From DATMNI01 sp963817515 (GTDB lineage: Bacteria > Acidobacteriota > Terriglobia > Bryobacterales > Bryobacteraceae), in assembly GCA_963817515.1 (NCBI GenBank), contig CAWFPJ010000005.1, positions 62,001 to 126,000 on the forward strand: DNA of 64,000 nucleotides, given 5' to 3'. Numbering within the stretch: the stretch's first letter is position 1; each line of letters begins with the position of its first letter. The notes below the pieces were generated by a model. That model saw nothing but the letters and a program-made list of their open reading frames with translations, was not told the origin of the DNA and searched no databases. Shown piece after piece: positions 36,124 to 45,396 of the stretch. The position numbers and the translations under genes are program-made.

Positions 36124-37518
36124 ATGCGCACAGAGTGGGTATCGAAACGTAAGAACGACAAGATCCGCACGCAGATGCACTACGCCCGCAAGGGCGTCAT
36201 CACGGAGGAGATGCACTACATCGCCAGGCGCGAAAGTCTCTCTGCGGAGCTGGTTCGCTCCGAAGTGGCCCGTGGCAGGATGATCATTCCGGCAAACATT
36301 CACCACCAGAATCTGGAGCCGATGTGTATCGGCGTCGCATCCCGGTGCAAGATCAATTCCAACATCGGCAATTCGGCCGTTACCTCGGACATCGCGGGAG
36401 AACTGGAGAAGCTGCAGTATTCGGTGAAATACGGCGCCGATACCGTGATGGATCTTTCTACCGGCGGCGACATCCCGGCCATCCGCAAGGCCATCATCGC
36501 GGATTCCCCCATCCCCATCGGCACGGTTCCCATCTATGAGGCGCTCTCCCGCGTGCGGCGCGTGGAGGATCTTAGCCGTGAGGTGATGCTGGAAGTGATT
36601 GAGGAGCAGGCCGAACAGGGTGTGGACTACATGACCATTCACGCCGGCGTGCTGGTCCAGTACATTCCGCTCACCACCAGGCGCATCACCGGCATCGTGA
36701 GCCGCGGCGGTTCCATCCTGGCCGAGTGGATGATCAAGAACCACAAGCAGAACATGCTGTACGAGTGCTTCGAAGACATCTGCAAAATCTTCCAGAAGCA
36801 CGACGTGAGTTTTTCGCTGGGTGACGGGTTGCGCCCCGGCAGCGTGGCCGATGCCAGCGACGAGGCCCAGTTTGCGGAACTCAAGACGCTGGGCGAATTA
36901 ACCAAGAAGGCTTGGGAATACGATGTGCAGGTGATGATCGAGGGCCCTGGCCACATTCCCATGGACCAGATTGAAATGCAGGTCCGCAAGGAAAACGAGT
37001 TGTGTTACGAAGCGCCGTTCTACACTCTGGGCCCGCTGGTCACCGATATCGCTCCCGGTTACGACCACATTACGTCGGCCATCGGCGCGGCCATGATCGG
37101 CTGGCACGGCGCATCCATGCTGTGTTATGTGACGCCCAAAGAGCATCTGGGCCTGCCCAATCGCGACGACGTGAAGGCCGGCATTATCGCCTATAAGATT
37201 GCGGCGCACGCGGCCGACATCGCGCGTCATCGTCCCGGCGCCCGCGACCGCGACGACGAACTCTCGCGCGCGCGCTACACGTTCGACTGGAACCGCCAGT
37301 TCGACCTGTCATTGGATCCGGAAACTGCCCGCGCCATGCACGATGAGACCCTGCCGGAAGAGGGATTCAAGGATGCTCATTTCTGCTCCATGTGCGGTCC
37401 CAAATTCTGCTCCATGAACATTTCCGCCAAGGTCGAGGGTTTCACGATGGAGGATGCCGCGGCAGTCGTGAACGGCACGGCGGCCGAACCCCTGGTCCGC
37501 ATAGCCGGTAATGATTAG
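36124..37518 (+). CDS. thiC: Phosphomethylpyrimidine synthase ThiC
   Basis: A 464-residue radical SAM enzyme that converts aminoimidazole ribotide to HMP-phosphate in thiamine synthesis. It has the short ThiC form without the long N-terminal extension. Characteristic stretches are NSNIGNSAVTSDIAGELEKL, DLSTGGDIPAIRKAI, LYECFEDICKIF, MIEGPGHIPMDQIEMQV and the C-terminal cluster-binding CSMCGPKFC (Cx2Cx4C). AGGAG precedes the ATG. No other thi gene is in the window, and no TPP riboswitch was seen in the leader. Confidence 0.97.
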   Translation: MRTEWVSKRKNDKIRTQMHYARKGVITEEMHYIARRESLSAELVRSEVARGRMIIPANIHHQNLEPMCIGVASRCKINSNIGNSAVTSDIAGELEKLQYSVKYGADTVMDLSTGGDIPAIRKAIIADSPIPIGTVPIYEALSRVRRVEDLSREVMLEVIEEQAEQGVDYMTIHAGVLVQYIPLTTRRITGIVSRGGSILAEWMIKNHKQNMLYECFEDICKIFQKHDVSFSLGDGLRPGSVADASDEAQFAELKTLGELTKKAWEYDVQVMIEGPGHIPMDQIEMQVRKENELCYEAPFYTLGPLVTDIAPGYDHITSAIGAAMIGWHGASMLCYVTPKEHLGLPNRDDVKAGIIAYKIAAHAADIARHRPGARDRDDELSRARYTFDWNRQFDLSLDPETARAMHDETLPEEGFKDAHFCSMCGPKFCSMNISAKVEGFTMEDAAAVVNGTAAEPLVRIAGND

Positions 37519-37571
37519 TACAAAAATATCCTGGGATCGGACATCCAATTGCTCAGATTGAGGAGTAAAAT

Positions 37572-38135
37572 ATGAAACGTTCCGGAATATACATTTGCGG
37601 ATTTCTGCTGGCTTCAACCCTCGGGCTGACGCCGCTATCCGCTCAGTCTTCGGCCAATCGCAGCGCGGTCCAGCCAGGCGGGGGTGGCCCAGATCGCATC
37701 GCGCGCGAAGTTCGCCATGAACTGGTTATGTTGCCTTATTATGGCGTCTTCGACAACCTGGCTTTCCGCGTGGACGGCACCAGCGTGACCCTTTTGGGAC
37801 AGGTCACGCGCCCCACCTTGAAGAGCGACGCCGGCAACGTTGTGAAGAGAATCGAAGGCGTGGAGAAGGTGGACAACCAGATTCAGGTGCTGCCCCTTTC
37901 GCCGATGGATGACCGCATTCGCATTGCCGAATACCGCGCCATCTACGGGCAAGCGGGGCTGGATCGGTATGCCATGCAGGCGGTGCCGCCCATCCACATT
38001 ATCGTGGACAACGGTAAGGTTACGCTCGAAGGTGTAGTGGCGAATCAGGGCGACAAAGACCTGGCAAATGTTCGCGCCAATGGAGTGAGCGGCGTGTTTT
38101 CAGTAGTGAATAATCTGCGCGTCGAATCGAAGTAA
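37572..38135 (+). CDS. Exported protein with two BON domains
   Basis: A 187-residue protein with signal peptide (MKRSGIYICGFLLASTLGLTPLSA). Two BON units are visible: VDGTSVTLLGQVTRPTLKSDAGNVVKRIEGVEKVDNQI and, after a linker, IIVDNGKVTLEGVVANQGDKDLANVRANGVSGVFSVVNNL. BON domains bind phospholipid or proteins and are common in periplasmic stress proteins such as OsmY. A good GAGGAG site precedes the ATG. It is convergent with the VWFA gene. Confidence 0.85.
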   Translation: MKRSGIYICGFLLASTLGLTPLSAQSSANRSAVQPGGGGPDRIAREVRHELVMLPYYGVFDNLAFRVDGTSVTLLGQVTRPTLKSDAGNVVKRIEGVEKVDNQIQVLPLSPMDDRIRIAEYRAIYGQAGLDRYAMQAVPPIHIIVDNGKVTLEGVVANQGDKDLANVRANGVSGVFSVVNNLRVESK

Positions 38136-38214
38136 GGAAGGCTTCGAAGTAAGACGGCTCGAAGTTATAGGCGCGAAATAGGATAGGCTTCCGGCCTGTC
38201 CGCCGACTGATAGG

Positions 38215-38239
38215 GGGCGGATCTCTCTTTGATCCGCCC
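38215..38239. terminator. Bidirectional hairpin terminator between BON and VWFA genes
   Basis: A perfect 9-bp stem GGGCGGATC-TCTCTTT-GATCCGCCC lies between the two convergent genes, ending 4 bp from the VWFA stop codon. A short T-rich loop and no long T tract make it an imperfect intrinsic terminator. The preceding AGGC-TTCCG-GCCT hairpin suggests relation to the double-hairpin repeats. Confidence 0.5.
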
Positions 38240-38242
38240 TGC

Positions 38243-39340
38243 TTACTTGGTCGACAACCAATAACCGGGACGCGTCTGCGTCTTTCTCACCTCCGGCGCA
38301 CCCGAAACAGTCACCGATATCTCGTGAAAGCCGCCCTCGTCCGTATTATTGGGGGTGTAAGTCACCAGGTACTGGCTGTGCAGTTCCGCGCCAACCTTCT
38401 GGATGGCGTCCTGCAGACCGCGCTGGCGATAAAAGCTGAACTCGCTGCCGCCGGTTCCCTTAGTGAAGGCTTCCACAGGATTGTCTCTAAAAATAGCTTT
38501 CGCGTCCCTGAAAAGCTCAACCATCAGCGGGATGAATTCGGCGCGTCCGCCGTTGGTGCCATAGGTTTGCTGCACCGTAGTGGGGGTCGACGGCACGCCG
38601 CCCGGCAGCGGATGCATCGCCGGTGGAAGGTTGTCGGGCCTGCCCACCGGCGGAGGGGCCGTCAGCGTGGTTTCCAGGCGCGGCATGTCCACGCCATAGA
38701 ACATTACATTGGACAATTCCAGATCGAGCAATGCCTCGCGCAGGCGGGTTTCACTCCCCAGATCGCGCGTTTCGCCGATCAACAGAATAATGCGGCGGCG
38801 TTCGCGGGGGCGCGACCGCAACATGCGGGTGGCTTCGTTGACGGCATCCACCATACGGTTCGAAGTGCTGCCCCCGTAGGTGTTCAGGGTCTTCACCACC
38901 TTGGTGATTTTTTCGGGGTCGTTGGTGAATGGCTGCAGGACGCGAATGCGCGAATCGTACGCCACCACCGCCGCTTCACCCTGCTCGCCAATGATGATGG
39001 GCTCGATCATATTGCCGATTCGGCGGATCTCAGGCATCAGCGCCTCCACATGCTGATTGGCCTGGAGCGCAATCACCAGAGAGATCGGCTGGTAAGATAC
39101 GTCCACGTGAATGTTCTGCTCTTTGCCGTTGTCAAACAAGTGGAACTGCTCCGGCTGCAGGCCGGCGACGTATTGGCCGTCACGGTCGAAGACCAGGACC
39201 GGCGCCTGCACCACATCTACCGTAGTGGTAATTCTGGTTGACGGAAGTTGTCCAGGCTCTGGCGGAGGTTCCTTTTGGGGGGCAGGTTGCTGGGCAGTCA
39301 GCACCCCACAGAGAAGGGCGAATATTAGAGTTCGAAGCAT
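38243..39340 (-). CDS. Exported VWFA-related acidobacterial protein
   Basis: A 365-residue protein with signal peptide (MLRTLIFALLCGVLTAQ) and a von Willebrand factor A-like domain of the type catalogued as a VWFA-related acidobacterial domain (TIGR03436): VVQAPVLVFDRDGQYVAGLQPEQFHLFDNGKEQN, then PISLVIALQANQHVEALMPEIRRIGNMIEPI. The usual metal site DxSxS is replaced by LQANQ, so metal-dependent ligand binding may be lost. It lies only 8 bp downstream of mogA and could be read in the same transcript, though no functional link is known. Confidence 0.85.
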   Translation of the reverse strand: MLRTLIFALLCGVLTAQQPAPQKEPPPEPGQLPSTRITTTVDVVQAPVLVFDRDGQYVAGLQPEQFHLFDNGKEQNIHVDVSYQPISLVIALQANQHVEALMPEIRRIGNMIEPIIIGEQGEAAVVAYDSRIRVLQPFTNDPEKITKVVKTLNTYGGSTSNRMVDAVNEATRMLRSRPRERRRIILLIGETRDLGSETRLREALLDLELSNVMFYGVDMPRLETTLTAPPPVGRPDNLPPAMHPLPGGVPSTPTTVQQTYGTNGGRAEFIPLMVELFRDAKAIFRDNPVEAFTKGTGGSEFSFYRQRGLQDAIQKVGAELHSQYLVTYTPNNTDEGGFHEISVTVSGAPEVRKTQTRPGYWLSTK

Positions 39341-39348
39341 AATTATCC

Positions 39349-39837
39349 TCAGGCGAGCGTGTGTTCGGTATGGCCTGTGAGTAGCTCCAGCACGTGTGGC
39401 ACCAATTCCACGATAGCATCCAGGGACTCAACTGCGCCTTTCGGGGAACCCGGAAGATTGACGATCAGGACCTGCCCGCGCGTGCCGGCCAGCGAGCGGG
39501 AGAGCACGGCCAGAGGCGTGGATTCGCTGCCCCGGGCGCGCATCAGTTCGCCGAGCCCCGGGATTTCGCGGTCCAGAACAGCGCGAGTGGCTTCCGGCGT
39601 AACATCGCGCGGCGCCACGCCTGTGCCGCCTGTAGTGAAGATGGCGGCGACTTGTCTGCCGTCCGCCAGCGTCGCCAGGCGGGCGCTGATTTCGACGGCC
39701 ACGTCCGGAATGGTTTCCATTACCGAGACGCTCCAGCCCAGTTGTTCCAGGCGTTCACGGAGGGCGGGGCCGGAGCGGTCGGCCCGGGTTCCGGCACTTA
39801 CCGAATCGCTGATGGTCAGAACGGCGGCGTTAGGCAT
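39349..39837 (-). CDS. mogA: Molybdopterin adenylyltransferase (MogA/MoaB family)
   Basis: A 162-residue MoCF-fold protein: AVLTISDSVSAGTRADRSGPALRE, the pterin-binding IFTTGGTGVAPRDVTPEA and VNLPGSPKGAVESLDAI are the family's signature blocks. It adenylates molybdopterin before metal insertion. The ATG at 39837 has GGAGG/AGGAAAG upstream and overlaps the end of moaC by 8 nt, fixing the operon order moeA-moaC-mogA. Whether it is called mogA or moaB depends on the organism; the fold and activity are shared. Confidence 0.88.
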   Translation of the reverse strand: MPNAAVLTISDSVSAGTRADRSGPALRERLEQLGWSVSVMETIPDVAVEISARLATLADGRQVAAIFTTGGTGVAPRDVTPEATRAVLDREIPGLGELMRARGSESTPLAVLSRSLAGTRGQVLIVNLPGSPKGAVESLDAIVELVPHVLELLTGHTEHTLA

Positions 39838-40306
39838 GCTTTCCTTTCCTCCGGAAGTCTCCGCTCTTGCCGCCGGTTTTTTCGAGCAGATACACATCCT
39901 GGATTTCGATGGATTTGTCCAGCGCCTTAGTCATGTCATAGACTGTCAGGGCAGCGACAGAAGCGGCGGTGAGCGCCTCCATTTCGACACCCGTCTGGGC
40001 AGTGGTGGCTGCGCTGGCAATGATGCGCACGCCCTTTTTTTCCAGCCTGACCTCCACATCCGCGTGTGTCAGCATGAGCGGATGGCACAAGGGAATCAGT
40101 TCGGAAGTGCGCTTGGCGGCGCCAATGCCAGCGATGCGCGCGATTTCGAGCGGATTCCCCTTGGGGTTCTCCGGAAGTTTCCGGAGCACCGCCGGGGTGA
40201 TGCGAACGAAGGCGTGGGCGCGGGCCGTGCGATGCGTCTCCGGCTTGGCGGAGACATCCACCATGCGGGCGCTGCCGGCGGCATCGTAGTGTGAGAGTTT
40301 CTTCAT
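39830..40306 (-). CDS. moaC: Cyclic pyranopterin monophosphate synthase
   Basis: A 158-residue MoaC: MKKLSHYDAAGSARMVDVSAKPET at the start, IARIAGIGAAKRTSELIPLCHPL with the conserved substrate-binding CHP, and TVYDMTKALDKSIEI near the end. It forms cPMP from the GTP-derived intermediate made by MoaA. ATG 40306 is preferred over an in-frame ATG at 40342 because the protein then begins as in most MoaC proteins. It lies 40 bp after the moeA stop. Confidence 0.93.
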   Translation of the reverse strand: MKKLSHYDAAGSARMVDVSAKPETHRTARAHAFVRITPAVLRKLPENPKGNPLEIARIAGIGAAKRTSELIPLCHPLMLTHADVEVRLEKKGVRIIASAATTAQTGVEMEALTAASVAALTVYDMTKALDKSIEIQDVYLLEKTGGKSGDFRRKGKHA

Positions 40307-40346
40307 CGGGTCTTCATTTTCAGCAACAGGTGTTTCATGCACGGCC

Positions 40347-41559
40347 CTATTTCAGCAAGACGCGGATGAGTTCCCCACGCGGATATTCGGCGCGATCGGG
40401 GTCGGTCACCAGGTAGGCATTGGCACGCGTAAGAGCCGGTACGTCGCCGGAGCCGTGCCACTCCACCGGCGTAACCTCTGAGCCGTCGGAACTCAGGCGG
40501 GCCGGCAGAAAGCGCGTCAGCCCGATGCGGTGGCGGAAGTCGCGGGTAAGGCGCGCCAAGGGCATGTGGAGTTGAATCTCCTCTTCGCCCAGAGAGCAGT
40601 TCCGCGGCAGCGCGCGCAAAAATCTCGAACGTCACCATGGTCGATGACGGATTGCCGGGCAGGCCGAAGAAGAACTTGCCGGAGCTGTTCCCCGAATCGT
40701 TGGCATGCCCGAAGACCAGCGGCTGGCCCGGTTGGATGAGGACGCGGTCGAAATAAAACTCTGCGCCGAAGCCGGCCAGAACCTCTTCCACTACGTCGTA
40801 TTTACCGGCGGAAACACCGCCCGAGAGCAGCAGCAGGTCGGCGGCAAAACCCTGCGCGATGCATTCGCGGGTGTGCTCCACGGTGTCGCGCGCCACCGGC
40901 AGAATACGCGGCGTGCCGCCGGCGCGCGTCACCTGCGCGGCCAGCGACCAGGCGTTGGAGTTGCGAATCTGGAACTGCTCCGGTGTCTCATGCACCTCGA
41001 CGATTTCGTCGCCCGTCGCGATGATGGCCACCACCGGCTTCGCGTAAACCTGAACCTGGGGGCGGCCGAAGGCGGCCAACATGGCGATATCGCTGTAGTC
41101 CAGACGCTTCCCGATGTGCAACACGGTTTCGTGCGCCGTCGCTTCGCAGCCCCGGGGATTGATGAACTGGTGCGGTTCGGCCGAGTAGTCGGTGCGCACG
41201 CGGCCGTCTTCGCGATGCGTGTGCTCCACCATCACCACGGCATCGGCGCCTGCCGGAATTGGAGCGCCAGTCATGATTTCGACGGCTTGGCCGGGTCCCA
41301 CGGTGCCCGCGAACTGCTCGCCGGCGCGTACCTCGCCGATCACCTGCAATTGGCCCGGCAGATCTATGGCGCGGACCGCGTACCCATCGCGCACGGAGCG
41401 GGCCACAGCCGGGCTATCGCGATCGGCCGCGATGGGTTCCGCCAGCACGCGCCCGGCGGCATTTTCGAGGGCGGCTTCTTCCACGGCGGGAATCTGGCGC
41501 GCCGCGCGCACTTTGGTGAGTACCGTTTCGCGCGCTTCGGTAAACGTCAGCGGAGGCAC
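40347..41559 (-). CDS. moeA: Molybdopterin molybdenumtransferase MoeA, broken by a frameshift
   Basis: GTG start, then MoeA throughout: RDGYAVRAIDLPGQL, EIMTGAPIPAGADAVVMVEH, ATGDEIVEV, LLLSGGVSAGKYDVVEEVL, and FFGLPGNPSSTMVTFEIF. Near 40588 the frame breaks after AAAELLSG; the shifted frame reads EEEIQLHMPLARLTRDFRHR and ends at 40347 in PRGELIRVLL, giving a restored protein of about 403 residues, normal for MoeA. As written the first frame instead runs to 40303 with an unrelated tail. MoeA inserts molybdate into adenylated molybdopterin. Since the pathway genes beside it are intact, a sequencing indel is likely. Confidence 0.88.
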
Positions 41560-41586
41560 TCTTCTATTATGACGTGTGTACCCGCG

Positions 41587-42414
41587 TCAGCCGTGCAGTT
41601 GGCGGAAGTATTCCAGGTCTTTGGCGGCGAAATCCAGAAGGTCGTTGCCCTGGCGTTCCACCAGGAAAAGACCGTCGGTTCGCTGGAGCAGGTAGAACTC
41701 CAGACCGCCCGCGTCTTCGGCGGCGGCGAAGATTTGCTTCCAGCGGGCCTGGCCCTGGTAATCCTGAACCAGCAGCGACTGGATGCGCCCCGGGCACTGC
41801 TTCATGAAGGCGATCGGATCGCCGCCCCCTTTCAGGCACAGCCCGATGTTCAGGTGGAACGAAGTGATGTCCTTATTAGCGGCAAGAATATCCATCGGCC
41901 GCGTCCCCTCAACGGGTTTGAACTCGACGTCGTGATTGTGGAATCCCAGTGTCATGCCGGCTGCGCGAATGCGGCCGGCGGCCTGGCTAAGCTGGTCGCT
42001 GAATCGCTTCCAGGCGTCCAGTGTCGGCGTTCCGGGACCTCGGACGGATACCAGGGTATTGGATCCGAGGATCTGGTTCAGTTCAAGGGATTTCGAGAGG
42101 CCGTCGCCCGAGAACGACACAATCTCGTTGTGCGTCGACCGGCAGCGAAGATGGATCTCGTCCAGGAGCGTGCGCACTTCTTTGGCCTTCTCCGGGGTCC
42201 ATGTCATAAAGGTGTTGGCCGACAACTCGATGATGTCGTAGCCCATCCTGGCCACGGCGCGCAGCGTTCCGGTAAGATCCTGCTGAATATTCCGGCCCAC
42301 GGCGGTCTGTTGCAATCCGATGGGAATGCGTTTGCCGGTTTGTGCTCTCAATGCGGTTGCCGAAGCCGCCGAGAGAAGCACGAAGCGGCGGCGGGAAAGT
42401 GGTGGGCGTGTCAT
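41587..42414 (-). CDS. Exported sugar-phosphate isomerase/epimerase-like TIM-barrel protein
   Basis: A 275-residue protein with a twin-arginine-like leader (PPLSRRRFVLLSAASATALRA), so it may be exported folded. The xylose-isomerase-like barrel shows GTLRAVARMGYDIIELS, MTLGFHNHDVEFKPVEG and FHLNIGLCLKGGGDP, where His, Asp and Glu residues would hold a divalent metal. Families of this kind isomerise or epimerise sugars such as inosose or ketoses. Exact activity is unknown. It lies just upstream (in its own direction) of nothing related and is divergent from the M16 pair. Confidence 0.8.
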   Translation of the reverse strand: MTRPPLSRRRFVLLSAASATALRAQTGKRIPIGLQQTAVGRNIQQDLTGTLRAVARMGYDIIELSANTFMTWTPEKAKEVRTLLDEIHLRCRSTHNEIVSFSGDGLSKSLELNQILGSNTLVSVRGPGTPTLDAWKRFSDQLSQAAGRIRAAGMTLGFHNHDVEFKPVEGTRPMDILAANKDITSFHLNIGLCLKGGGDPIAFMKQCPGRIQSLLVQDYQGQARWKQIFAAAEDAGGLEFYLLQRTDGLFLVERQGNDLLDFAAKDLEYFRQLHG

Positions 42415-42522
42415 GAGTAGCTCCTATAATAACTGCTGCTTGAGATCGCGGCGCGCCTTTCGGAAGCCCGCGGCCGCTTGCGAAATGAGCAACAGTGACA
42501 GGGCCCAAGTAAGATGGAATAG

Positions 42523-43875
42523 ATGATCCCAAGATTTCTATTAGCCGCGTGCTGCGCAGCCATCGCCATGGGCGCACAGCCTCCGCAGAAAGTCTTCCCC
42601 TATGCTTATTCGCAAGAAGACCTGCCCAATGGATTGCGGCTGGTGGCGGTCCCCACGGACTATCCCAATATCGTGGCGGTGTTCATCGTGGTGCAGACCG
42701 GGTCGCGCAATGAAGTGGAACCCGGACACACCGGCTTCGCGCACCTGTTTGAGCACCTGATGTTCAAGGGTACGGAAAAGTTCTCGCCCGCAAGGTACAA
42801 CGAAACCCTCAACCGGATCGGGGCCGCTTCGAACGCGTCCACCTCAAGCGACTACACGGTTTACCACACCACCTTTTCCAAGGAGGATCTGGAAACCGTG
42901 CTCATGATGGAGGCCGACCGGTTTCAGAACCTCAAATACACCGAGCCCGAATTCAAAACCGAAACGCTGGCCGTGCTGGGCGAGTACAACAAGAACAGTT
43001 CCAGCCCCTTTCAGAAACTGAATGAAGTGATGAATGACACGGCCTTCGACCGCCACACCTACAAGCACGACGCCATGGGCTTCCTGAAAGACATTCAGGA
43101 CATGCCCAACCAGTACGGCTATAGCCTGAAGTTTTTCGACCGCTATTACCGACCGGAATACACCACCATCATCGTGGTGGGCGACATGAAGTCCAAGACC
43201 ACTCGCGACCTGGTGGATAAATACTGGGGCGCATGGAAGCACGGCAGCTACAAACCGGACATCCCGATGGAACCCGCGCAGGAAGCGCCCCGCACCGGCC
43301 ATGTGGATTGGCCCAGTCCCACCCTGCCGATCATAACGGTCGCGTTCAAGGGCCCGGCATACAGTGACACGACCAAGGAAACGGCGGCTCTCGATGTCCT
43401 GTCCACGCTGGCCTTTTCGTCCAGTTCGGACCTCTATCAGAAGCTCGTGATTCAGGAGCAGAGAGTCGATTCGCTGAGGGCGTACTCACCCAGCAGCGTC
43501 GATCCCGACCTGTTTGAGATTACGGCGCGCGTCAAGAAAGCCGCGGACCTCGATTACGTGCGCGACCAGATTCTGGCCGCCATCAAGGCCTTTCAGGAGA
43601 AGCCGGTGGACGGGCAGCGCCTGGATTCGGTGCGCAAGCGGTTGCGATACGAAGTCGCGCTGGCGATGGACAATAGCGAAACCATCGCCCAGATCCTCTC
43701 AAGTTACGTGGCGCTGCGGCGATCTCCCGAGACTATGAACAAGCTGTTCGACCAATACGCCAGCCTCACGCCGGAGGAGGTGCAGCAGGCCGCGACCAAC
43801 TACCTTGTGGAGAAGTCCCGAACCATCGTCACCCTTACAGGTGCCGCGGCTGCCGGCTCGGGGGTTAGCAGGTGA
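42523..43875 (+). CDS. Exported M16-family zinc metallopeptidase, active subunit
   Basis: A 450-residue protein with signal peptide (MIPRFLLAACCAAIAMGAQ). The inverted zinc motif HxxEH is present as H74-L-F-E77-H78 (FAHLFEHLMFKGTEKF), and the third ligand Glu lies in TETLAVLGEYNK. Two M16 halves are visible, the second from about 235. The GTGA overlap with the next gene (4 nt) implies coupled translation of a heterodimer. Such periplasmic pairs degrade peptides, as in pitrilysin/PqqL-like systems. Confidence 0.9.
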   Translation: MIPRFLLAACCAAIAMGAQPPQKVFPYAYSQEDLPNGLRLVAVPTDYPNIVAVFIVVQTGSRNEVEPGHTGFAHLFEHLMFKGTEKFSPARYNETLNRIGAASNASTSSDYTVYHTTFSKEDLETVLMMEADRFQNLKYTEPEFKTETLAVLGEYNKNSSSPFQKLNEVMNDTAFDRHTYKHDAMGFLKDIQDMPNQYGYSLKFFDRYYRPEYTTIIVVGDMKSKTTRDLVDKYWGAWKHGSYKPDIPMEPAQEAPRTGHVDWPSPTLPIITVAFKGPAYSDTTKETAALDVLSTLAFSSSSDLYQKLVIQEQRVDSLRAYSPSSVDPDLFEITARVKKAADLDYVRDQILAAIKAFQEKPVDGQRLDSVRKRLRYEVALAMDNSETIAQILSSYVALRRSPETMNKLFDQYASLTPEEVQQAATNYLVEKSRTIVTLTGAAAAGSGVSR

Positions 43876-45341
43876 GATTGCTGCTTCCCATTCTTATGCT
43901 GCTGTCATCGGCGCAGGCTCAGATCCGCACCGTGGCCCTGCCCGGCAAATCGCCGCTGGTGACGTTCCGCATCGTGTTCACTACGGGTTCGGCGTCTGAC
44001 CCCGTCTCCAAGCCCGGCCTGGCATACCTCACTGCCAGGATGCTGGCCGATGGCGGCACCAGGGACATGACCTACAAGCAGATTGTGGACGCGCTGTTTC
44101 CCATGGCAAGCGGCGTCAGCGCCCAGGTGGACAAGGAAATGTGCACGTTTTCCGGAGCCACCCACGTGGACAATCTCGGCCCATACTACAAACTGCTGCG
44201 CGCCATGCTGCTTACGCCCGGCTGGCGCGAAGACGATTTCAAGCGCGTGAAGGACGATGCCATCAACGCATTGAAGGTGGGGCTGCGCGGCAACAACGAC
44301 GAGGAATTGGCCAAGGAGGTGCTGTACCAGAACATTTACGAGGGGACGCCCTACGGCCACTACTCCGGTGGCACGGTGAGTTCGCTCGAAAAAATCACAC
44401 TGGACGACGTGAAGGAGTTCTATCGCAGCCAGTACACGCAGTCGCACCTGATTCTGGGAATCGCGGGCGGCTATTCATTGGCGTTCCTCGACAATATGAA
44501 GAAGGATTTCCGCAGCCTGCCGGAGAACGCCGGCTTCCATCCGCGGATGTCGGCTCCTAAGATGATTGACGGAACGCGCGTGGTCATTGTGGATAAGGAC
44601 ACCCGCTCCGTGGCCTATTCGATCGGCTTTCCCATTGGCGTGACGCGCGACAGGCCGGACTATGCGGCTATGTTGCTGGTGTCGTCGTATCTGGGGCAGC
44701 ATCGCATGTCGGGCGGCGTACTGTACAACCGGATGCGCGAACAGCGCGGCCTGAATTATGGCGATTACGCCTATATCGAATACTTCCCGCGCGGCATGTT
44801 TTTGAGTGAGCCGCAGCCCAACCTGGCGCGAAAATATCAGATCTTCCAACTGTGGATCCGGCCGGTGGAACCACCCACGGCAAAGTTCGCGCTGCGCCTG
44901 GCACTCTACGAGTTGGACAAGCTGATCAACGAAGGAATCTCACAGGATGCCTTCGAGCGCACGCGCGGCTTCCTCACCAAGTATGTCAACGTGCTGACCA
45001 AAACCAGGCGCGCGGAATTGGGCTACGCTATCGATAGCGCTTACTACCGGATTTCACCATACAACCAGTACCTCAAGACAGCCCTGGCCAAACTCACGCG
45101 TGAAGACGTCAACCGCGCCATCAAGGCGCACCTCCGCACCAACCGCCTGGTAATTTCGGTGGTGTCGCGCAACGGCGAGGGCCTAAAAGCACAACTGGAC
45201 AGCGAAGACCCGTCCCCCATGACTTACAATTCGCCCAAGCCTGCCGCCATCACCGAGGAGGACAAGATCGTAGAGAAGTGGCCGCTAGGCCTGCGGCCCG
45301 CCGACATTACGGTGATACCCGTGGGTGAGGTATTTCAGTAG
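43872..45341 (+). CDS. M16-family peptidase-like subunit lacking the zinc site
   Basis: A 489-residue partner of the upstream peptidase, starting at GTG with signal peptide (LLLPILMLLSSAQA). At the position of HxxEH it reads KPGLAYLTARMLADGGTRDMT, so the metal ligands are missing. The second half keeps the R/Y pair typical of M16 C-terminal domains (GVLYNRMREQRGLNYGDYAYIEY), which contacts substrate in active dimers. The catalytic/inactive arrangement resembles mitochondrial processing peptidase and Sphingomonas AlgQ-independent M16 pairs; here the job is to complete the substrate chamber. Confidence 0.87.
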   Translation: MRLLLPILMLLSSAQAQIRTVALPGKSPLVTFRIVFTTGSASDPVSKPGLAYLTARMLADGGTRDMTYKQIVDALFPMASGVSAQVDKEMCTFSGATHVDNLGPYYKLLRAMLLTPGWREDDFKRVKDDAINALKVGLRGNNDEELAKEVLYQNIYEGTPYGHYSGGTVSSLEKITLDDVKEFYRSQYTQSHLILGIAGGYSLAFLDNMKKDFRSLPENAGFHPRMSAPKMIDGTRVVIVDKDTRSVAYSIGFPIGVTRDRPDYAAMLLVSSYLGQHRMSGGVLYNRMREQRGLNYGDYAYIEYFPRGMFLSEPQPNLARKYQIFQLWIRPVEPPTAKFALRLALYELDKLINEGISQDAFERTRGFLTKYVNVLTKTRRAELGYAIDSAYYRISPYNQYLKTALAKLTREDVNRAIKAHLRTNRLVISVVSRNGEGLKAQLDSEDPSPMTYNSPKPAAITEEDKIVEKWPLGLRPADITVIPVGEVFQ

Positions 45342-45396
45342 GAACATTGTTAACCTCGAGCGTCTGGTCGCGTTATAAGCTTGGGAGACAAATAAC

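Noticed and set aside
40306..40342. Earlier in-frame ATG for moaC
   Set aside because: MHETPVAENEDP is not part of the MoaC family start; MKKLSHYD at 40306 is.
40303..40590. Extended C-terminus of MoeA in the first frame
   Set aside because: The tail (RRGDSTPHALG onward) has no MoeA resemblance, while the neighbouring frame continues the family sequence.
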